From: an uncultured Chlorobiaceae bacterium
Lineage (GTDB): Bacteria; Bacteroidota; Chlorobiia; Chlorobiales; Chlorobiaceae
DNA length: 64,000 nt
Direction of reading: 5' to 3'
Assembly: GCA_903820085.1 (NCBI GenBank)
Contig: CAIJGA010000013.1
Span: 48,263-112,262 of the forward strand
Shown here: piece after piece, positions 27,321-36,680 of the stretch
How the letters are laid out: each line of letters opens with the position of its first letter
Numbering within the stretch: position 1 is the first letter of the stretch
The notes under the pieces: generated by a model
Seen by the model: only the letters and a program-made list of their open reading frames with translations
Told to the model about the DNA's origin: nothing
Databases searched by the model: none
Made by a program: the position numbers and the translations under genes

Positions 27321-28370
27321 TCAAACGTTTACCTGTTGACGATCCAGCATGGCATTAAAGTTTTTAGCCTTGCGGCCTTCCCAGCCGCGCTTGTGATAGG
27401 CATAGCCCGCAATCAGCGGCAAAGCAATGGTTGCCTCGGCAAAGACCATCTGCTCATGCACGGTATCAACCTTGCCCCACGAGCTGGCCTCCTTGAGGGT
27501 TGAACCGGACAGCGCACCATCACGCTCATCGGCAACCGTGATCTGTACGGCATACGTGTGCATGGAGACATCTTCGTGACCGAGCACTTCGGCGGCAACA
27601 ACAATATCCTGAGTAAAATTTTTCGGAACACCGCCGCCAATCATGAAAATACCGGTCTTGTCATTCTCAATCTTGATTCTGGTCAATTCACGGAAATCCT
27701 TCACCGAGTCGATCGAAACATGCTGTTCAGGGTTATTCCACTGATGATGCACCAAGCCGAATCCGGCAGAACAGTCAGAAAAAGCCGGACAAAAAATCGG
27801 AATACCCTTTGCATAGGACTTATAGACAATGGAGTTCCTGTCGTGATTGTTTGCCTCTATATATTTAGCCATTTCCACAATGAATTCACGTGATGAATAG
27901 GCTCCGGGCTGCATGGAGTTGGCAATGATCTCGGTCGTATCATCACAAACACGAAGATCATCCTCATCAATAAAGGTATCATAAATACGATCGATATGCA
28001 GCTCCCTGAGAATGGTATCATCGATAAACTGGGTACCCTTGTAATGATGAAATCCAAGGGCTTCAAAAAAGTCCTGATCGACAATATTGGCTCCTGTGGA
28101 GACAATCACGTCCACCATATTGTTGTCGATCATGTCAATGATTACCTGCTTCAAGCCTGCGCTGATCAGTGAACCTGCGAGAGTGACAATGACTGCGCAC
28201 TCCTTATCCTGTTGCATAAGATCAACAATGTTGGCCGCTCTTGAAAGATTCCGCGCCTGAAAAGCGGTATCGCCCATCTGGTCAATGAGCGGAACAATAT
28301 TCAATTGCTTGATATCAATATGGCGAACCGGCGCTTTCAGTAACTCCCCTTTGCTGAATTCTGACGGCAT
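27321..28370 (-). CDS. Deoxyhypusine synthase family protein
   Basis: This 349-residue protein is a bacterial member of the deoxyhypusine synthase (DHS) family. The NAD-dependent aminobutyl-transfer core is preserved: STGANIVDQDFFEAL (91-105), PIFCPAFSDCSAG (191-203), IGGGVPKNFTQD (244-255) and SSWGK, with Lys300 at the place of the catalytic lysine of eukaryotic DHS. Bacteria lack the eIF5A substrate, so the true reaction is probably on a free polyamine, for example homospermidine-like synthesis; this is inference. It is followed by the transaldolase-like gene. The SRP RNA gene ends 40 bases upstream. Confidence 0.88.
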   Translation of the reverse strand: MPSEFSKGELLKAPVRHIDIKQLNIVPLIDQMGDTAFQARNLSRAANIVDLMQQDKECAVIVTLAGSLISAGLKQVIIDMIDNNMVDVIVSTGANIVDQDFFEALGFHHYKGTQFIDDTILRELHIDRIYDTFIDEDDLRVCDDTTEIIANSMQPGAYSSREFIVEMAKYIEANNHDRNSIVYKSYAKGIPIFCPAFSDCSAGFGLVHHQWNNPEQHVSIDSVKDFRELTRIKIENDKTGIFMIGGGVPKNFTQDIVVAAEVLGHEDVSMHTYAVQITVADERDGALSGSTLKEASSWGKVDTVHEQMVFAEATIALPLIAGYAYHKRGWEGRKAKNFNAMLDRQQVNV

Positions 28371-28410
28371 AACTACTCCCGGGGCAATTAAACGTGACTA
28401 AATAAAAAAA

Positions 28411-28510
28411 GAGAGTAAGCTTACTATATCACACACTCAAATTACCGGATGCTGCTTCCTTCCGGATCTGACATGGTTGGGCAACTGAGCGTTGTATAGG
28501 ACTTACTCTC
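28411..28510 (-). ncRNA. ffs: Signal recognition particle RNA (bacterial small type, 4.5S)
   Basis: The minus strand carries the conserved SRP RNA core TCCGGAAGGAAGCAGC (28466-28451). The outer arms GAGAGTAAG (28510-28502) and CTTACTCTC (28419-28411) pair perfectly, closing one long hairpin of about 100 nt. A run of seven T follows at once (28410-28404), so the closing stem also acts as an intrinsic terminator. A TATATT at 28517-28512 is close to the 5' end and may be the -10 box, in which case the true 5' end is a few bases further in. Confidence 0.93.
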
Positions 28511-28728
28511 TAATATATTGGTTTTTGAATGCTTCCAGCGTTTTGTGGAATATCAAAAACATGTATTGGAATATAATCTATCGTACCGTGAAAACAAAAA
28601 ACAAACAAAGCTCTTTTATCTTTCTGTCAACTGTTATAACTTCCGACGCTTTGAGAGCTTTATCGAACCACGACCCTGCCTGAAACAGCCTCACTCGCTG
28701 CCTGGTTGTGCGGCAACAATTATATCTT

Positions 28729-29760
28729 ATGGGAACACAGCGGATTTTAAGCGGAATGCGCCCTACGGGCAAACTCCATCTCGGACATTTCACCGGTGCT
28801 CTTGAAAGCTGGGTTGAGCAGCAGAATCTGCTCGATGAAAAAGGTTCAAGGGTGTATGAAACCTGCTTTCTCATTGCAGATTATCACAACCTGACGACGT
28901 CTCTTGATACCAGCGAAATCTATTCGAACTCGCTTGACATGCTGATCGACTGGCTGGCAGCAGGCATTGATCCTGAAAAAAGTCCGCTTTTCCGCCAGTC
29001 ACAGGTCAAGGAACATGCCGAACTCTTTCTGATTTTCGCCATGCTGATCACCTCATCGCGTCTTGAACGAAACCCGACCTTGAAGGAGCAGATACGTGAT
29101 CTGAATATGGATTCGCTGATCTACGGTCATCTGGGCTACCCTGTACTTCAGGCCGCCGATATTCTTCTCTACAAGGGCAACGTCGTTCCGGTGGGAGAAG
29201 ACCAGATACCTCATGTGGAGATTACCCGGGAGATCGCCCGGAAATTCAACAATCACTATCCTCATCCCGTTCTGGGAGAGGTCTTTGCTGAGCCGGAACC
29301 GAAAATCACAAAATTTGCACGCCTGGTCGGCCTCGATGGAAAGGCAAAAATGTCAAAATCTCTCGGCAACACCATTCTGCTTGCAGATGGGCCTGAAGAG
29401 GTTTTGAAAAAGATGCGCACTGCTGTAACGGATACCCAAAAAATCCGGAAAAACGATCCCGGTCATCCTGAAGTCTGCACCGTATTCAGTTACCATGGAA
29501 AATTTACCCCCAAGGAACAGCACAGCAACATCGAGACTGATTGTCGTGCCGGCTCGCTTGGATGCGTGGACTGCAAAAAGCTGTGTGCATCAAATATTTC
29601 ACGTGAACTCGCTCCCTTGATTGAAAAACGCCGCTATTATGAAGCACACATGGATCTTGTAAAAAATATTCTCCTTGAGGGCGAGGCTAAGGCAAAGGTG
29701 ATTGCCTGCCAAACCATGCAAGAGGTGAGAACTGCCATGAGGCTTGGCGAAACAACCTGA
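28729..29760 (+). CDS. trpS: Tryptophan-tRNA ligase
   Basis: TrpRS (343 aa) charges tRNA-Trp. Class I motifs are seen: LHLGHFTG (HIGH type) near residues 15-22 and KAKMSKSLGN (KMSKS) near 205-214. The ATG at 28729, followed by GTQRILSGMRPTG, matches the family N-terminus; a GTG at 28708 would add seven unrelated residues. No clear ribosome site precedes either. A C-terminal GCVDCKKLC segment is a small Cys cluster found in some TrpRS. It is divergent from the SRP RNA and leads a plus-strand run with a HAD gene and argS. Confidence 0.95.
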   Translation: MGTQRILSGMRPTGKLHLGHFTGALESWVEQQNLLDEKGSRVYETCFLIADYHNLTTSLDTSEIYSNSLDMLIDWLAAGIDPEKSPLFRQSQVKEHAELFLIFAMLITSSRLERNPTLKEQIRDLNMDSLIYGHLGYPVLQAADILLYKGNVVPVGEDQIPHVEITREIARKFNNHYPHPVLGEVFAEPEPKITKFARLVGLDGKAKMSKSLGNTILLADGPEEVLKKMRTAVTDTQKIRKNDPGHPEVCTVFSYHGKFTPKEQHSNIETDCRAGSLGCVDCKKLCASNISRELAPLIEKRRYYEAHMDLVKNILLEGEAKAKVIACQTMQEVRTAMRLGETT

Positions 29761-29781
29761 TGCAACAATCTTTAAACCCCC

Positions 29782-30483
29782 ATGCTGAGCAACAAAAAAC
29801 ACGCCTTTATTTTTGACATGGATGGAGTGCTGACGGATAACATGCGATTCCATGCCGACTCATGGGTTGAACTCTTCAGCGATTTCGGCCTGCAGGGGCT
29901 TGATGCCGAACGTTATCTGGTAGAAACAGCAGGTATGAAAGGCCTTGATGTTCTCCGTTACTTTCTTGACCCGCAGATCAGTGAAGCTGAAGCTGAACGA
30001 CTTACCGAACTCAAGGATTTTCTTTACCGGGTCATGTCGCGCGACCTCATTAAACCCATGCCTGGCCTCCGACAATTTCTTGATTCGGCTGAAAAACGGG
30101 GAGTCCAGCTTGGAATCGGCACCGGAGCCGGCCCGAGAAACATCGATTACGTCCTCGGCATCCTCGGCATGAACGATACGTTCCAGGCCATTGTGAACCC
30201 TTTTCATGTTCAGCACGGCAAACCGCAGCCTGATATTTTTTTGCGCGTCGCCACCCTTCTGGAGGTACCTCCTTCGGCATGCATTGTCTTCGAAGATGCT
30301 CTTCCGGGCGTTGACGCTGCCCGCAGGGCCGGGATGCAATGCGTTGCCGTCACAACAACGAACCGTGCCGATGCCTTCAACTGTTTCGATAATGTCCTGC
30401 AGGTCATCGACGATTTTGCCAACCTTTGTCCTGAAGATCTCTTGAGAAAACTCAATGAGAAACACCCCATGACCCTCTTATAA
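29782..30483 (+). CDS. HAD superfamily phosphatase/phosphomutase (beta-phosphoglucomutase-like)
   Basis: This 233-residue hydrolase has HAD motif [11 protein letters not shown] (nucleophile Asp13, acid Asp15), a helical cap insertion (about 20-90), motif II in GIGTGAG, motif III Lys in HGKPQPDIF and motif IV in [15 protein letters not shown]. The cap and spacing match the beta-phosphoglucomutase and phosphonatase-like subgroup I. The substrate cannot be told from sequence. It lies 21 bases after trpS and 8 bases before argS, so it is probably co-transcribed with both. Confidence 0.87.
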   Translation: MLSNKKHAFIFDMDGVLTDNMRFHADSWVELFSDFGLQGLDAERYLVETAGMKGLDVLRYFLDPQISEAEAERLTELKDFLYRVMSRDLIKPMPGLRQFLDSAEKRGVQLGIGTGAGPRNIDYVLGILGMNDTFQAIVNPFHVQHGKPQPDIFLRVATLLEVPPSACIVFEDALPGVDAARRAGMQCVAVTTTNRADAFNCFDNVLQVIDDFANLCPEDLLRKLNEKHPMTLL

Positions 30484-30491
30484 AGAATCAG

Positions 30492-32150
30492 ATGCGCGAA
30501 TTTTTCCTTCCTGTGATCCATAGTGCCCTGCTCTCGGCAGGCATTATGACCGAAAAACCTATCAATATTGAACAGCCTGCAGATAAAAAGTTCGGCGACT
30601 TTTCCACAAACATTGCCTTGCTTGCCGCCAAAGAGTGCCGGAAAAATCCGCGCGAACTGGCTCAGACGGTTATCGAACACCTTATTTTCCCTAAAGATAC
30701 CATTTCCAAAATTGAAGTAGCGGGAGCTGGATTCATCAATTTTTATCTTGCGCCACTCTTTATTATGCAATCGGTCGAGCAGGTGTTGTTTGACGGGGAT
30801 GAGTATGGAAAAGGAAGCATCGGTAAGGGAGAGAAAGCTGTTGTAGAATATGTCAGCGCAAATCCAACTGGTCCGCTGACCATCGGACGTGGCCGGGGCG
30901 GTGTGCTTGGAGACTGCATTGCAAATCTCTTTGATGCACAAGGCTACGAGGTTACCCGAGAGTACTATTTCAATGATGCAGGGCGTCAGATGCAGATTCT
31001 GGGAGAATCCGTCCGGCTCCGTTATATGGAGCGCTGCGGCAAAGCAATTGAGTTCCCGGCCACCCATTATCAGGGTGAGTATATCGGAGAAATAGCTGAA
31101 TTAATGTACCAAGATCATGGCACAGCACTTGCGGAAAGCACTGAGGTGCCGATATTCAAAAAAAGAGCCGAAGAGATCATTTTCGCCTCAATACGCAAAA
31201 CACTTGAACGACTAAGCATCAGGCACGACTCGTTTTTCAATGAACATACCCTCTATATGCCTGATGAAGCGGGCATAACCGCCAACCAGAGAGTAATTGA
31301 CAAACTTAGAGCGAACGGTTTCATCAGCGAATATGATGGCGCAACCTGGTTTCAGACAACCAAGCTGGGCCAGGAAAAAGACAAGGTGCTTATTAAATCT
31401 TCAGGCGAACCAAGTTACCGATTGCCGGATATTGCCTACCATATCACCAAGTTTGAGCGCGGCTTCAGCATGATCGTCAATGTTTTTGGCGCCGACCATA
31501 TCGACGAATACCCTGACGTGGTGGAGGCGTTGAAAATACTCGGTTACGATACCCGGCGCATCAAGGTCGCCATCAACCAGTTTGTAACGACAACGGTCGA
31601 CGGACAAACACTGAAAATGTCAACAAGAAAAGGCAATGCTGATCTGCTGGACGACCTGATTGACGATGTCGGCGCAGATGCTACCCGACTTTTCTTCATC
31701 ATGCGCAGCAAGGATTCACATCTGAACTTCGATGTTGAACTTGCAAAAAAACAGTCAAAGGACAATCCTGTCTTCTATCTTCAGTACGCCCACGCAAGAA
31801 TCTGCAGCCTCCTGCGTATGGCCCAGCAGGAAATCGGCTTTGACCCTGCTTCCAGCCCAGACCGCCATTTGCTGCAACTTCTCAACTCTCCGGCAGAACT
31901 GCAGCTTGGATTTGCCCTGCTTGATTACCCTGATATGATTAAAACAAGTCTGCGCCTTCTTGAACCTCAAAAAATGGTTGAATACCTGCACGCTCTGGCT
32001 GAATTTTTTCACCGTTTTTATCAGGAGTGTCCCATTCTCAAGGCTGAGCAGGATGTAGCCAAGGCAAGACTTTTTCTTTCGCTGGCAACACGTCAGGTAC
32101 TGCGCAACGGATTCAGAATCCTTGGAGTGTCTGCCCCTGAGTCGATGTAG
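30492..32150 (+). CDS. argS: Arginine-tRNA ligase with degenerate HIGH motif
   Basis: ArgRS (552 aa) charges tRNA-Arg. The N-terminal Add-1 domain (about 1-85, [17 protein letters not shown]), the catalytic fold, KMSTRKG at 375-381 and the C-terminal DALR anticodon domain (about 430-552) are all present. The signature region reads [16 protein letters not shown], so the HxGH pattern is replaced by Thr130-Ile-Gly-Arg133; both catalytic histidines are absent. The rest is well kept, so I take it as a functional lineage variant rather than a decayed gene. The last 38 bases overlap the convergent nadD. Confidence 0.94.
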   Translation: MREFFLPVIHSALLSAGIMTEKPINIEQPADKKFGDFSTNIALLAAKECRKNPRELAQTVIEHLIFPKDTISKIEVAGAGFINFYLAPLFIMQSVEQVLFDGDEYGKGSIGKGEKAVVEYVSANPTGPLTIGRGRGGVLGDCIANLFDAQGYEVTREYYFNDAGRQMQILGESVRLRYMERCGKAIEFPATHYQGEYIGEIAELMYQDHGTALAESTEVPIFKKRAEEIIFASIRKTLERLSIRHDSFFNEHTLYMPDEAGITANQRVIDKLRANGFISEYDGATWFQTTKLGQEKDKVLIKSSGEPSYRLPDIAYHITKFERGFSMIVNVFGADHIDEYPDVVEALKILGYDTRRIKVAINQFVTTTVDGQTLKMSTRKGNADLLDDLIDDVGADATRLFFIMRSKDSHLNFDVELAKKQSKDNPVFYLQYAHARICSLLRMAQQEIGFDPASSPDRHLLQLLNSPAELQLGFALLDYPDMIKTSLRLLEPQKMVEYLHALAEFFHRFYQECPILKAEQDVAKARLFLSLATRQVLRNGFRILGVSAPESM

Positions 32151-32745
32151 CCGGGATTGCATAAAGCCCGTGCTCAGTGATATACTCAAGCACTGAAGCT
32201 GGAACAAGTCTGGAGATCGAATGGCCGGCGGCAAGAAGATCCCTGATGACGGTAGAGGAGAGCCGGCAGTCGAAATGGATGAACCTTACGGCTCCGCATC
32301 GCTCCGTGGTTTCATGGGGTATTACGCCCTGCTCTATTGTCGCTCTGCCAAAGACCACAATATCGCATAGTGCGTAAAGCTGCTCAGACTCCTTCCATAG
32401 GGAAAACTCCCTGAAGCTGTCTTCACCGACAAGAAGGGTCAGTCGGTCGGTCGGATAGAGATCGCGAAGATAGCGCAAGAGATCAACCGTATAGGAGGGC
32501 TGCTTTTTTTCAAGCTCCCATCGGTTGACCTCACTGCATGCCCCGGTCAGATTGATTTCCCGAGAGAGGAGCTCAGCCATGCACATCCTGTGCACATCGG
32601 CTGCTGCTCTTTTTTGCTTGAAAGGATTATTGGAAACCGAAACAATGAGTCTGTCAATCTGGAGCAACTCTCTGGCAACCAAACAGAGAGCAAGATGGCC
32701 ATTGTGCGGCGGATCAAACGTGGCGCCGAAAACTGCCAGATGCAC
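32113..32745 (-). CDS. nadD: Nicotinate-nucleotide adenylyltransferase
   Basis: NadD (210 aa) forms deamido-NAD from nicotinate mononucleotide and ATP. It shows the nucleotidyltransferase start [15 protein letters not shown] with the GxFDPxHxGH pattern, [12 protein letters not shown] in the middle, and the second signature [17 protein letters not shown] near residues 168-184. The N-terminal [12 protein letters not shown] supports the start. Its 3' end overlaps argS by 38 bases on the opposite strand. It lies 13 bases after bamD in the same direction, so they may share a transcript. Confidence 0.94.
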   Translation of the reverse strand: MHLAVFGATFDPPHNGHLALCLVARELLQIDRLIVSVSNNPFKQKRAAADVHRMCMAELLSREINLTGACSEVNRWELEKKQPSYTVDLLRYLRDLYPTDRLTLLVGEDSFREFSLWKESEQLYALCDIVVFGRATIEQGVIPHETTERCGAVRFIHFDCRLSSTVIRDLLAAGHSISRLVPASVLEYITEHGLYAIPATSTQGQTLQGF

Positions 32746-32758
32746 GATGACTCTCGGT

Positions 32759-33652
32759 TCAGTTTTTGAAATTCTGATTTATTTTATCTCTGGTTCCCTG
32801 CATTTCCTTCTCTTTGTCCGGAAAGAGCTGGACGTACTGATCGAGTGCCTGACCCGCATCGAACCATTTTTTTCGCTTCATCAAGACATCAACCTTGGCT
32901 GCCAGGGCAGGCTTGAAAAATATCGTATCGGCATAACGCTTGATTACCTCATCGTAAAAAATACCGGCTGCCTTGTATTTTTTAAGCTGAATATACTGAT
33001 GAGCTATAGAAAACATGTTGTGAGCCAATTTTTCCCTCAGCACTGGAATTGCCTTTTCAGCATATCTCAAGGTATCAATCCGCGCAAATTGAGCATTTGC
33101 AGTCTGGTAACTCTGCTTATAGGCTTCATTGCCGGGATTAATCTTCAGCAACTCCCTGTAGGTCTCAACATCACTGGCAATCTTCGATGAATCAACCATC
33201 GGATAGAGCTCCAGATAGAGACCAAATTGCTCAATGGCTTTATTAGTAAACTGCTGATCCAGTTCATAATGCGGAGAAAGCTGCTCGTAGGATTTTGCAA
33301 GCAGAAACTGGGACGTTCTTGCATAGGGGGTAGAGGAAATCTGCTGTTGCAGGCGGGTAAACATCTCAGCAGAAAGCAGATAATCTCCAGAGCGGTAATA
33401 GGACTGAGCCAGATAATAAAGCACATCATCCTCAAGAGCCGTGGCCCGAGAAGTAAAGAGCAGCGATTCAAAATCGATAGCAGCCTGCTTGTAGTCTCCT
33501 TTATCGTACAGCTTCATCGCTTTCGTGTATCCCTCATTAACGCGAGCTGTTGCTGTGGTGATCGGTTTTGAGGAAGAACAACCGGAACTTATCAATAACC
33601 CTGCCGCAAAAAGCATCAGTACTGAACGTGAAATAAATCTGGCAACCGACAT
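32759..33652 (-). CDS. bamD: Outer membrane assembly lipoprotein BamD
   Basis: The 297-residue product has a lipoprotein signal (MLFAAGLLISSGC) and then TPR-like helical repeats typical of BamD/ComL, which recruits outer-membrane proteins to BamA. Repeats are suggested by YTKAMKLYDKGDYKQAAIDFE (about 42-62), LAQSYYRSGDYLLSAEMF and FSIAHQYIQLKKYKAAGIFYD. It ends with a KKWFDAGQALDQYVQLFPD helix pair. It is slightly longer than E. coli BamD. A protein of this class implies an outer membrane. Confidence 0.85.
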   Translation of the reverse strand: MSVARFISRSVLMLFAAGLLISSGCSSSKPITTATARVNEGYTKAMKLYDKGDYKQAAIDFESLLFTSRATALEDDVLYYLAQSYYRSGDYLLSAEMFTRLQQQISSTPYARTSQFLLAKSYEQLSPHYELDQQFTNKAIEQFGLYLELYPMVDSSKIASDVETYRELLKINPGNEAYKQSYQTANAQFARIDTLRYAEKAIPVLREKLAHNMFSIAHQYIQLKKYKAAGIFYDEVIKRYADTIFFKPALAAKVDVLMKRKKWFDAGQALDQYVQLFPDKEKEMQGTRDKINQNFKN

Positions 33653-33870
33653 AGAATAACTCCATTATTCTTTTTATAGAAAAGAGAAAACGTATAATAC
33701 GAAACTCCAGAAAAACAAACAGCACTCCCGGAGCAATTACAGCGCGATTTTAAAGGCCGGCTATTGCTGAACCCTCGGCTACTGTGAAAAACACTCGATT
33801 CTGCATTGACAGGAGATGAGCGTAAGCAAGCGCTTTTTCTGAAACCAGCGAAGGCAATGAGTGTGCTGCC

Positions 33871-33899
33871 TTTGGCAGTTGCCAAACAGACAACTGTCT
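33871..33899. other. Two adjacent palindromes downstream of tRNA-Ala
   Basis: TTTGGCA/TGCCAAA (33871-33886) and AGACA/TGTCT (33888-33899) are two perfect short palindromes, each with a two-base centre, one base apart. They lie 47 bases downstream of tRNA-Ala on its strand. They may mark the end of the tRNA transcript or a binding site ahead of bamD. No T-run of useful length follows. Confidence 0.35.
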
Positions 33900-33945
33900 A
33901 AATAAACACCACAAACGGGAAAACGCAGCGGGAGAAAAGCTTTTG

Positions 33946-34018
33946 TGGAGCTTAGGGGAGTCGAACCCCTGACCTTCTCATTGCGAACGAGACGCTCTAC
34001 CAACTGAGCTAAAGCCCC
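33946..34018 (-). tRNA. tRNA-Ala (anticodon CGC)
   Basis: The 73-base minus-strand sequence folds as a complete cloverleaf. The acceptor arm GGGGCTT/AAGCTCC contains the G3-U70 pair that identifies alanine tRNA. The D arm is GCTC/GAGC, the anticodon arm TCTCG/TGAGA has loop TTCGCAA with CGC at positions 34-36, and the T arm AGGGG/CCCCT has GTTCGAC. The discriminator is A. The CCA end is not encoded. It should read codon GCG. Confidence 0.94.
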
Positions 34019-34130
34019 AAATCATACCGTGCAACCATTTGCCATACTGCGTCATAATACAAAAATAGCCTGCACAGGCAGGCTATTGAGTGTCAAACTC
34101 TTCATACACACTCCAGGTCACCTGCTTTTT

Positions 34131-34667
34131 TCAGGATACAAGTGTCTGACGGAGCATTTGCAACTGATGACTGATGCTGCCGTCATGAATCGTATCCCCA
34201 ATTTTAACAGTAACACCACCAATAAACTGCGCATTGACAGCCATTCTTGGGCGAATTTGCTTGCCGGTAAAAGCAGCGAGTCGGGAAACCAGTTCATTGG
34301 TCTGTTCGTCAGAGAGTTGAACCGCACTCGTTATATCGACATTGATGATTCCTTTTTTTTCATCCAGAAGGATTTGAAATTCATCAATAATTTCAGGAAG
34401 AAGCCCTGCGCGTTTTTTTCTGGCAACCAGCTTTAAAAACAGAAACATTTTTTCTCCGACCGAACCGCGGAAGACCTCTTCGAGAATATGAATTTTCTTG
34501 TCACCTTTAACAAGAGGACTCCGCAACGCATGAACGAGATCACGCGAGTGTTCGAGAACCTCCTTGATCACCTGAAGCTCCTCAACAATAGTATCGAGAA
34601 AATTACCCTCTTCAGCCGCTGACAAAAGAGCTGAGGCATATCGACGACTTGCAATTAGACTTGACAT
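34131..34667 (-). CDS. atpH: ATP synthase F1 delta subunit
   Basis: The delta subunit (178 aa) links the F1 head to the b-subunit stalk. The N-terminal SLIASRRYASALLSAAEE and the C-terminal GGVTVKIGDTIHDGSISHQLQMLRQTL are family signatures, and the length is standard. It is the last ATP synthase gene here; beyond it come tRNA-Ala and bamD, so atpA and atpG do not follow as they do in E. coli. The ATG lies 15 bases after atpF. Confidence 0.93.
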   Translation of the reverse strand: MSSLIASRRYASALLSAAEEGNFLDTIVEELQVIKEVLEHSRDLVHALRSPLVKGDKKIHILEEVFRGSVGEKMFLFLKLVARKKRAGLLPEIIDEFQILLDEKKGIINVDITSAVQLSDEQTNELVSRLAAFTGKQIRPRMAVNAQFIGGVTVKIGDTIHDGSISHQLQMLRQTLVS

Positions 34668-34682
34668 GACGGTGAGCAGTTT

Positions 34683-35216
34683 TCAGTTACGTTTTGTTGA
34701 AAGATCCTGAATCATGCTGTCAACGATCTTTTTCTGCATATCGGCATCAAGAGCGGTCTTGATAATTTTTTCTGCACCCATGACGGCAAGATCAGCAACT
34801 TCATTCCTCAGCACATCGAGCGCACGGCGTTTTTCCTGCTCAATTTCATCTTTTGCCGAAGCGATCATTTTCTTTGCTTCTGCCTGTGCCTTATCGGTCA
34901 AATCGGCGCGAAGCTTATCGGCAAAATCTTTTCCTTCTCGGATGATCCTGTCGGATTCAGCATCAGCTTTTGCAAGCAGTTCCCTGTTTTTACGCAGAAT
35001 AGCCTCTGACTCATCCTTGGCCTGATGCGCACGGTCAATGGACGACTGAATTCCCTTTTCCCTCTCCTCTAGAGCGCTGAGAATGGGGCCCCAGGCAATT
35101 TTCTTCAGTATTAGCAACACTATAACAAATGTTACCGCAGTCCAGAAAATAAGGCCGGGGTTCGGGCTCAGAAGACTACCGGCAAGAAGTATAATTCCTG
35201 ACGTAAGCATGAACAA
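34683..35216 (-). CDS. atpF: ATP synthase F0 b subunit
   Basis: Subunit b (177 aa) is the peripheral stalk. An N-terminal membrane helix ([23 protein letters not shown], residues about 20-42) is followed by a long charged coiled-coil helix rich in Ala, Lys and Glu, ending [10 protein letters not shown]. There is one b gene and no b' gene, although many phototrophs carry two. A second ATG at 35210 is an equal start candidate. Confidence 0.92.
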   Translation of the reverse strand: MFMLTSGIILLAGSLLSPNPGLIFWTAVTFVIVLLILKKIAWGPILSALEEREKGIQSSIDRAHQAKDESEAILRKNRELLAKADAESDRIIREGKDFADKLRADLTDKAQAEAKKMIASAKDEIEQEKRRALDVLRNEVADLAVMGAEKIIKTALDADMQKKIVDSMIQDLSTKRN

Positions 35217-35313
35217 TGTTTCCGTTAACGATTAATAAAGCCCGATCGCGGCCTGAAGCCGTTCAGCCGCAATCGGGATATCTTCTGTATCGAATCTGTA
35301 TACTCGCCCAATC

Positions 35314-35541
35314 TTACTTAAGAGCAAGAAGAACACAGATCACTTCACCGAACAGGGCAACACCTTCGATAAGAGCTGCGGCAATAATCATGGTGGTACG
35401 GATATCTGATGTAGCTTCCGGCTGACGGGCTGTACCCTCAGCGGCAGAAGCGGCGATATTACCAATACCAAGACCTGCACCAATAACAGCCAGACCGGCG
35501 CCAAGACCTGCACCTAAATAAGCTAAACCAAAACCTTCCAT
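35314..35541 (-). CDS. atpE: ATP synthase F0 c subunit
   Basis: The proteolipid (75 aa) forms the rotor ring. Two helices flank the RQPEA loop (39-43), and Glu59 in AALIEGVALF is the ion-binding carboxylate. The residues that bind Na+ in sodium-type rings (a Gln in helix 1 and Ser/Thr after the Glu) are Ile26 and Gly60 here, so the ring should carry protons. The start at 35541 is fixed by GGAGG ten bases upstream; an earlier start would add a non-homologous stretch. Confidence 0.95.
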   Translation of the reverse strand: MEGFGLAYLGAGLGAGLAVIGAGLGIGNIAASAAEGTARQPEATSDIRTTMIIAAALIEGVALFGEVICVLLALK

Positions 35542-35660
35542 CTTGTAATTACCTCCGTTTATTTGTTGTAAGTTTTTTGCTAAAGGATAATTAGCAGTTT
35601 TGAAACCGGTTAAAAAAAGCACAAAGACCAGACTTGTCCTCAATAATCCCGCATATCAGT

Positions 35661-36680
35661 TCAATGATGCGCGACTTCTGCCACATGCTCGTCATGTCCT
35701 TCATGCGCGGTGGCAAGACCAATAAAGAGGGCGGAGAGCATGGTGAAAACAAATGCCTGCAAGAACGCAACGAACAGCTCAAGCAGATAGATGAAAATTG
35801 CAAATGGCACAGAAACGGCTACAGCTACGACATAACTTTTCAGAATAAAACTGATGAAGATCAAGCTGAGAATAATGATATGACCCGCCGTCATGTTGGC
35901 AAAGAGTCGAACAGTAAGTGCAAAAGGCTTTGTAAACTGACCGATTATCTCAATGGGTACCATAATAATCCAGAGAGACCAGTGAGTCCCTGCCGTCAGG
36001 TGCTGAAGATACCCTTTGACTCCGTGAGCCTTGAATGCTGCAATCTGGGTGACAAAGAAGGTGAACACGGAAAGGGTGAGCGTGACGTTGACGTTACCGG
36101 TCGCCGTAGCACCGTAAGGGATAAGACCCAGAAGGTTACAGAACAGGATAAAAAAGAATACCGTCAACAGGTAAGGAAGATGCTTTTCGTAGCCGTGACC
36201 GATATTTGATTTGGCCACATCAACCCTGATGAACTCCACAAGCGCCTCCATGGCGTTGGCCAGCCCCTTGGGAGCGTTACGGGGAGTCATGTTCTTGTAT
36301 TTGCCTCCAACAATGGAGAAGACAATCAAAAGTGCAGCTGAAACAAGCCAGAGCATCACCACATGCTTGGTAATAGAAATATCAATACCGGCAATCGGAG
36401 GGAGTTTGGGGAGGTGGACCTCTCCAAAAGGATCAAAAGCAAAAACATTATTGTCGAGAATATGATGCATGATCACATCACCGGCTTTTTCTTCTTCAGG
36501 AGCAGCCTGAGCAACATCATGCAGACCCTCAGCTGCAGGAACCGCCACAACATCCCGTGATGCACCAACCGAAGAAACTGCTGGAGCAGCAACAAGGCTG
36601 TTAACATTCAGCGCAAGTGGCACCAGAATTGCGATAACCTTGAGAAAAGCCTTAACCCGTATGACGTTTACCCGTTTCAT
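35661..36680 (-). CDS. atpB: ATP synthase F0 a subunit with long N-terminal extension
   Basis: Subunit a (339 aa) forms the proton half-channels. The functional core is at the C-terminal side: [19 protein letters not shown] carries the essential Arg. The N-terminal 95 residues are an unusual extension: a signal-like start ([19 protein letters not shown]), then an Ala/Val/Glu-rich stretch before [15 protein letters not shown]. The C-terminal tail is His-rich ([13 protein letters not shown]). The total length exceeds E. coli AtpB by about 70 residues. It overlaps the upstream atpI-like gene by four bases. Confidence 0.93.
   Translation of the reverse strand: MKRVNVIRVKAFLKVIAILVPLALNVNSLVAAPAVSSVGASRDVVAVPAAEGLHDVAQAAPEEEKAGDVIMHHILDNNVFAFDPFGEVHLPKLPPIAGIDISITKHVVMLWLVSAALLIVFSIVGGKYKNMTPRNAPKGLANAMEALVEFIRVDVAKSNIGHGYEKHLPYLLTVFFFILFCNLLGLIPYGATATGNVNVTLTLSVFTFFVTQIAAFKAHGVKGYLQHLTAGTHWSLWIIMVPIEIIGQFTKPFALTVRLFANMTAGHIIILSLIFISFILKSYVVAVAVSVPFAIFIYLLELFVAFLQAFVFTMLSALFIGLATAHEGHDEHVAEVAHH

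Noticed and set aside
30210..31067. 285-codon open frame on the minus strand across the HAD gene and argS.
   Set aside because: Both plus-strand genes are clear; the antisense product has no recognisable motif.
35314..35541. Sodium-driven ATP synthase.
   Set aside because: The c subunit lacks the helix-1 Gln and the Ser/Thr after the Glu found in sodium-binding rings.
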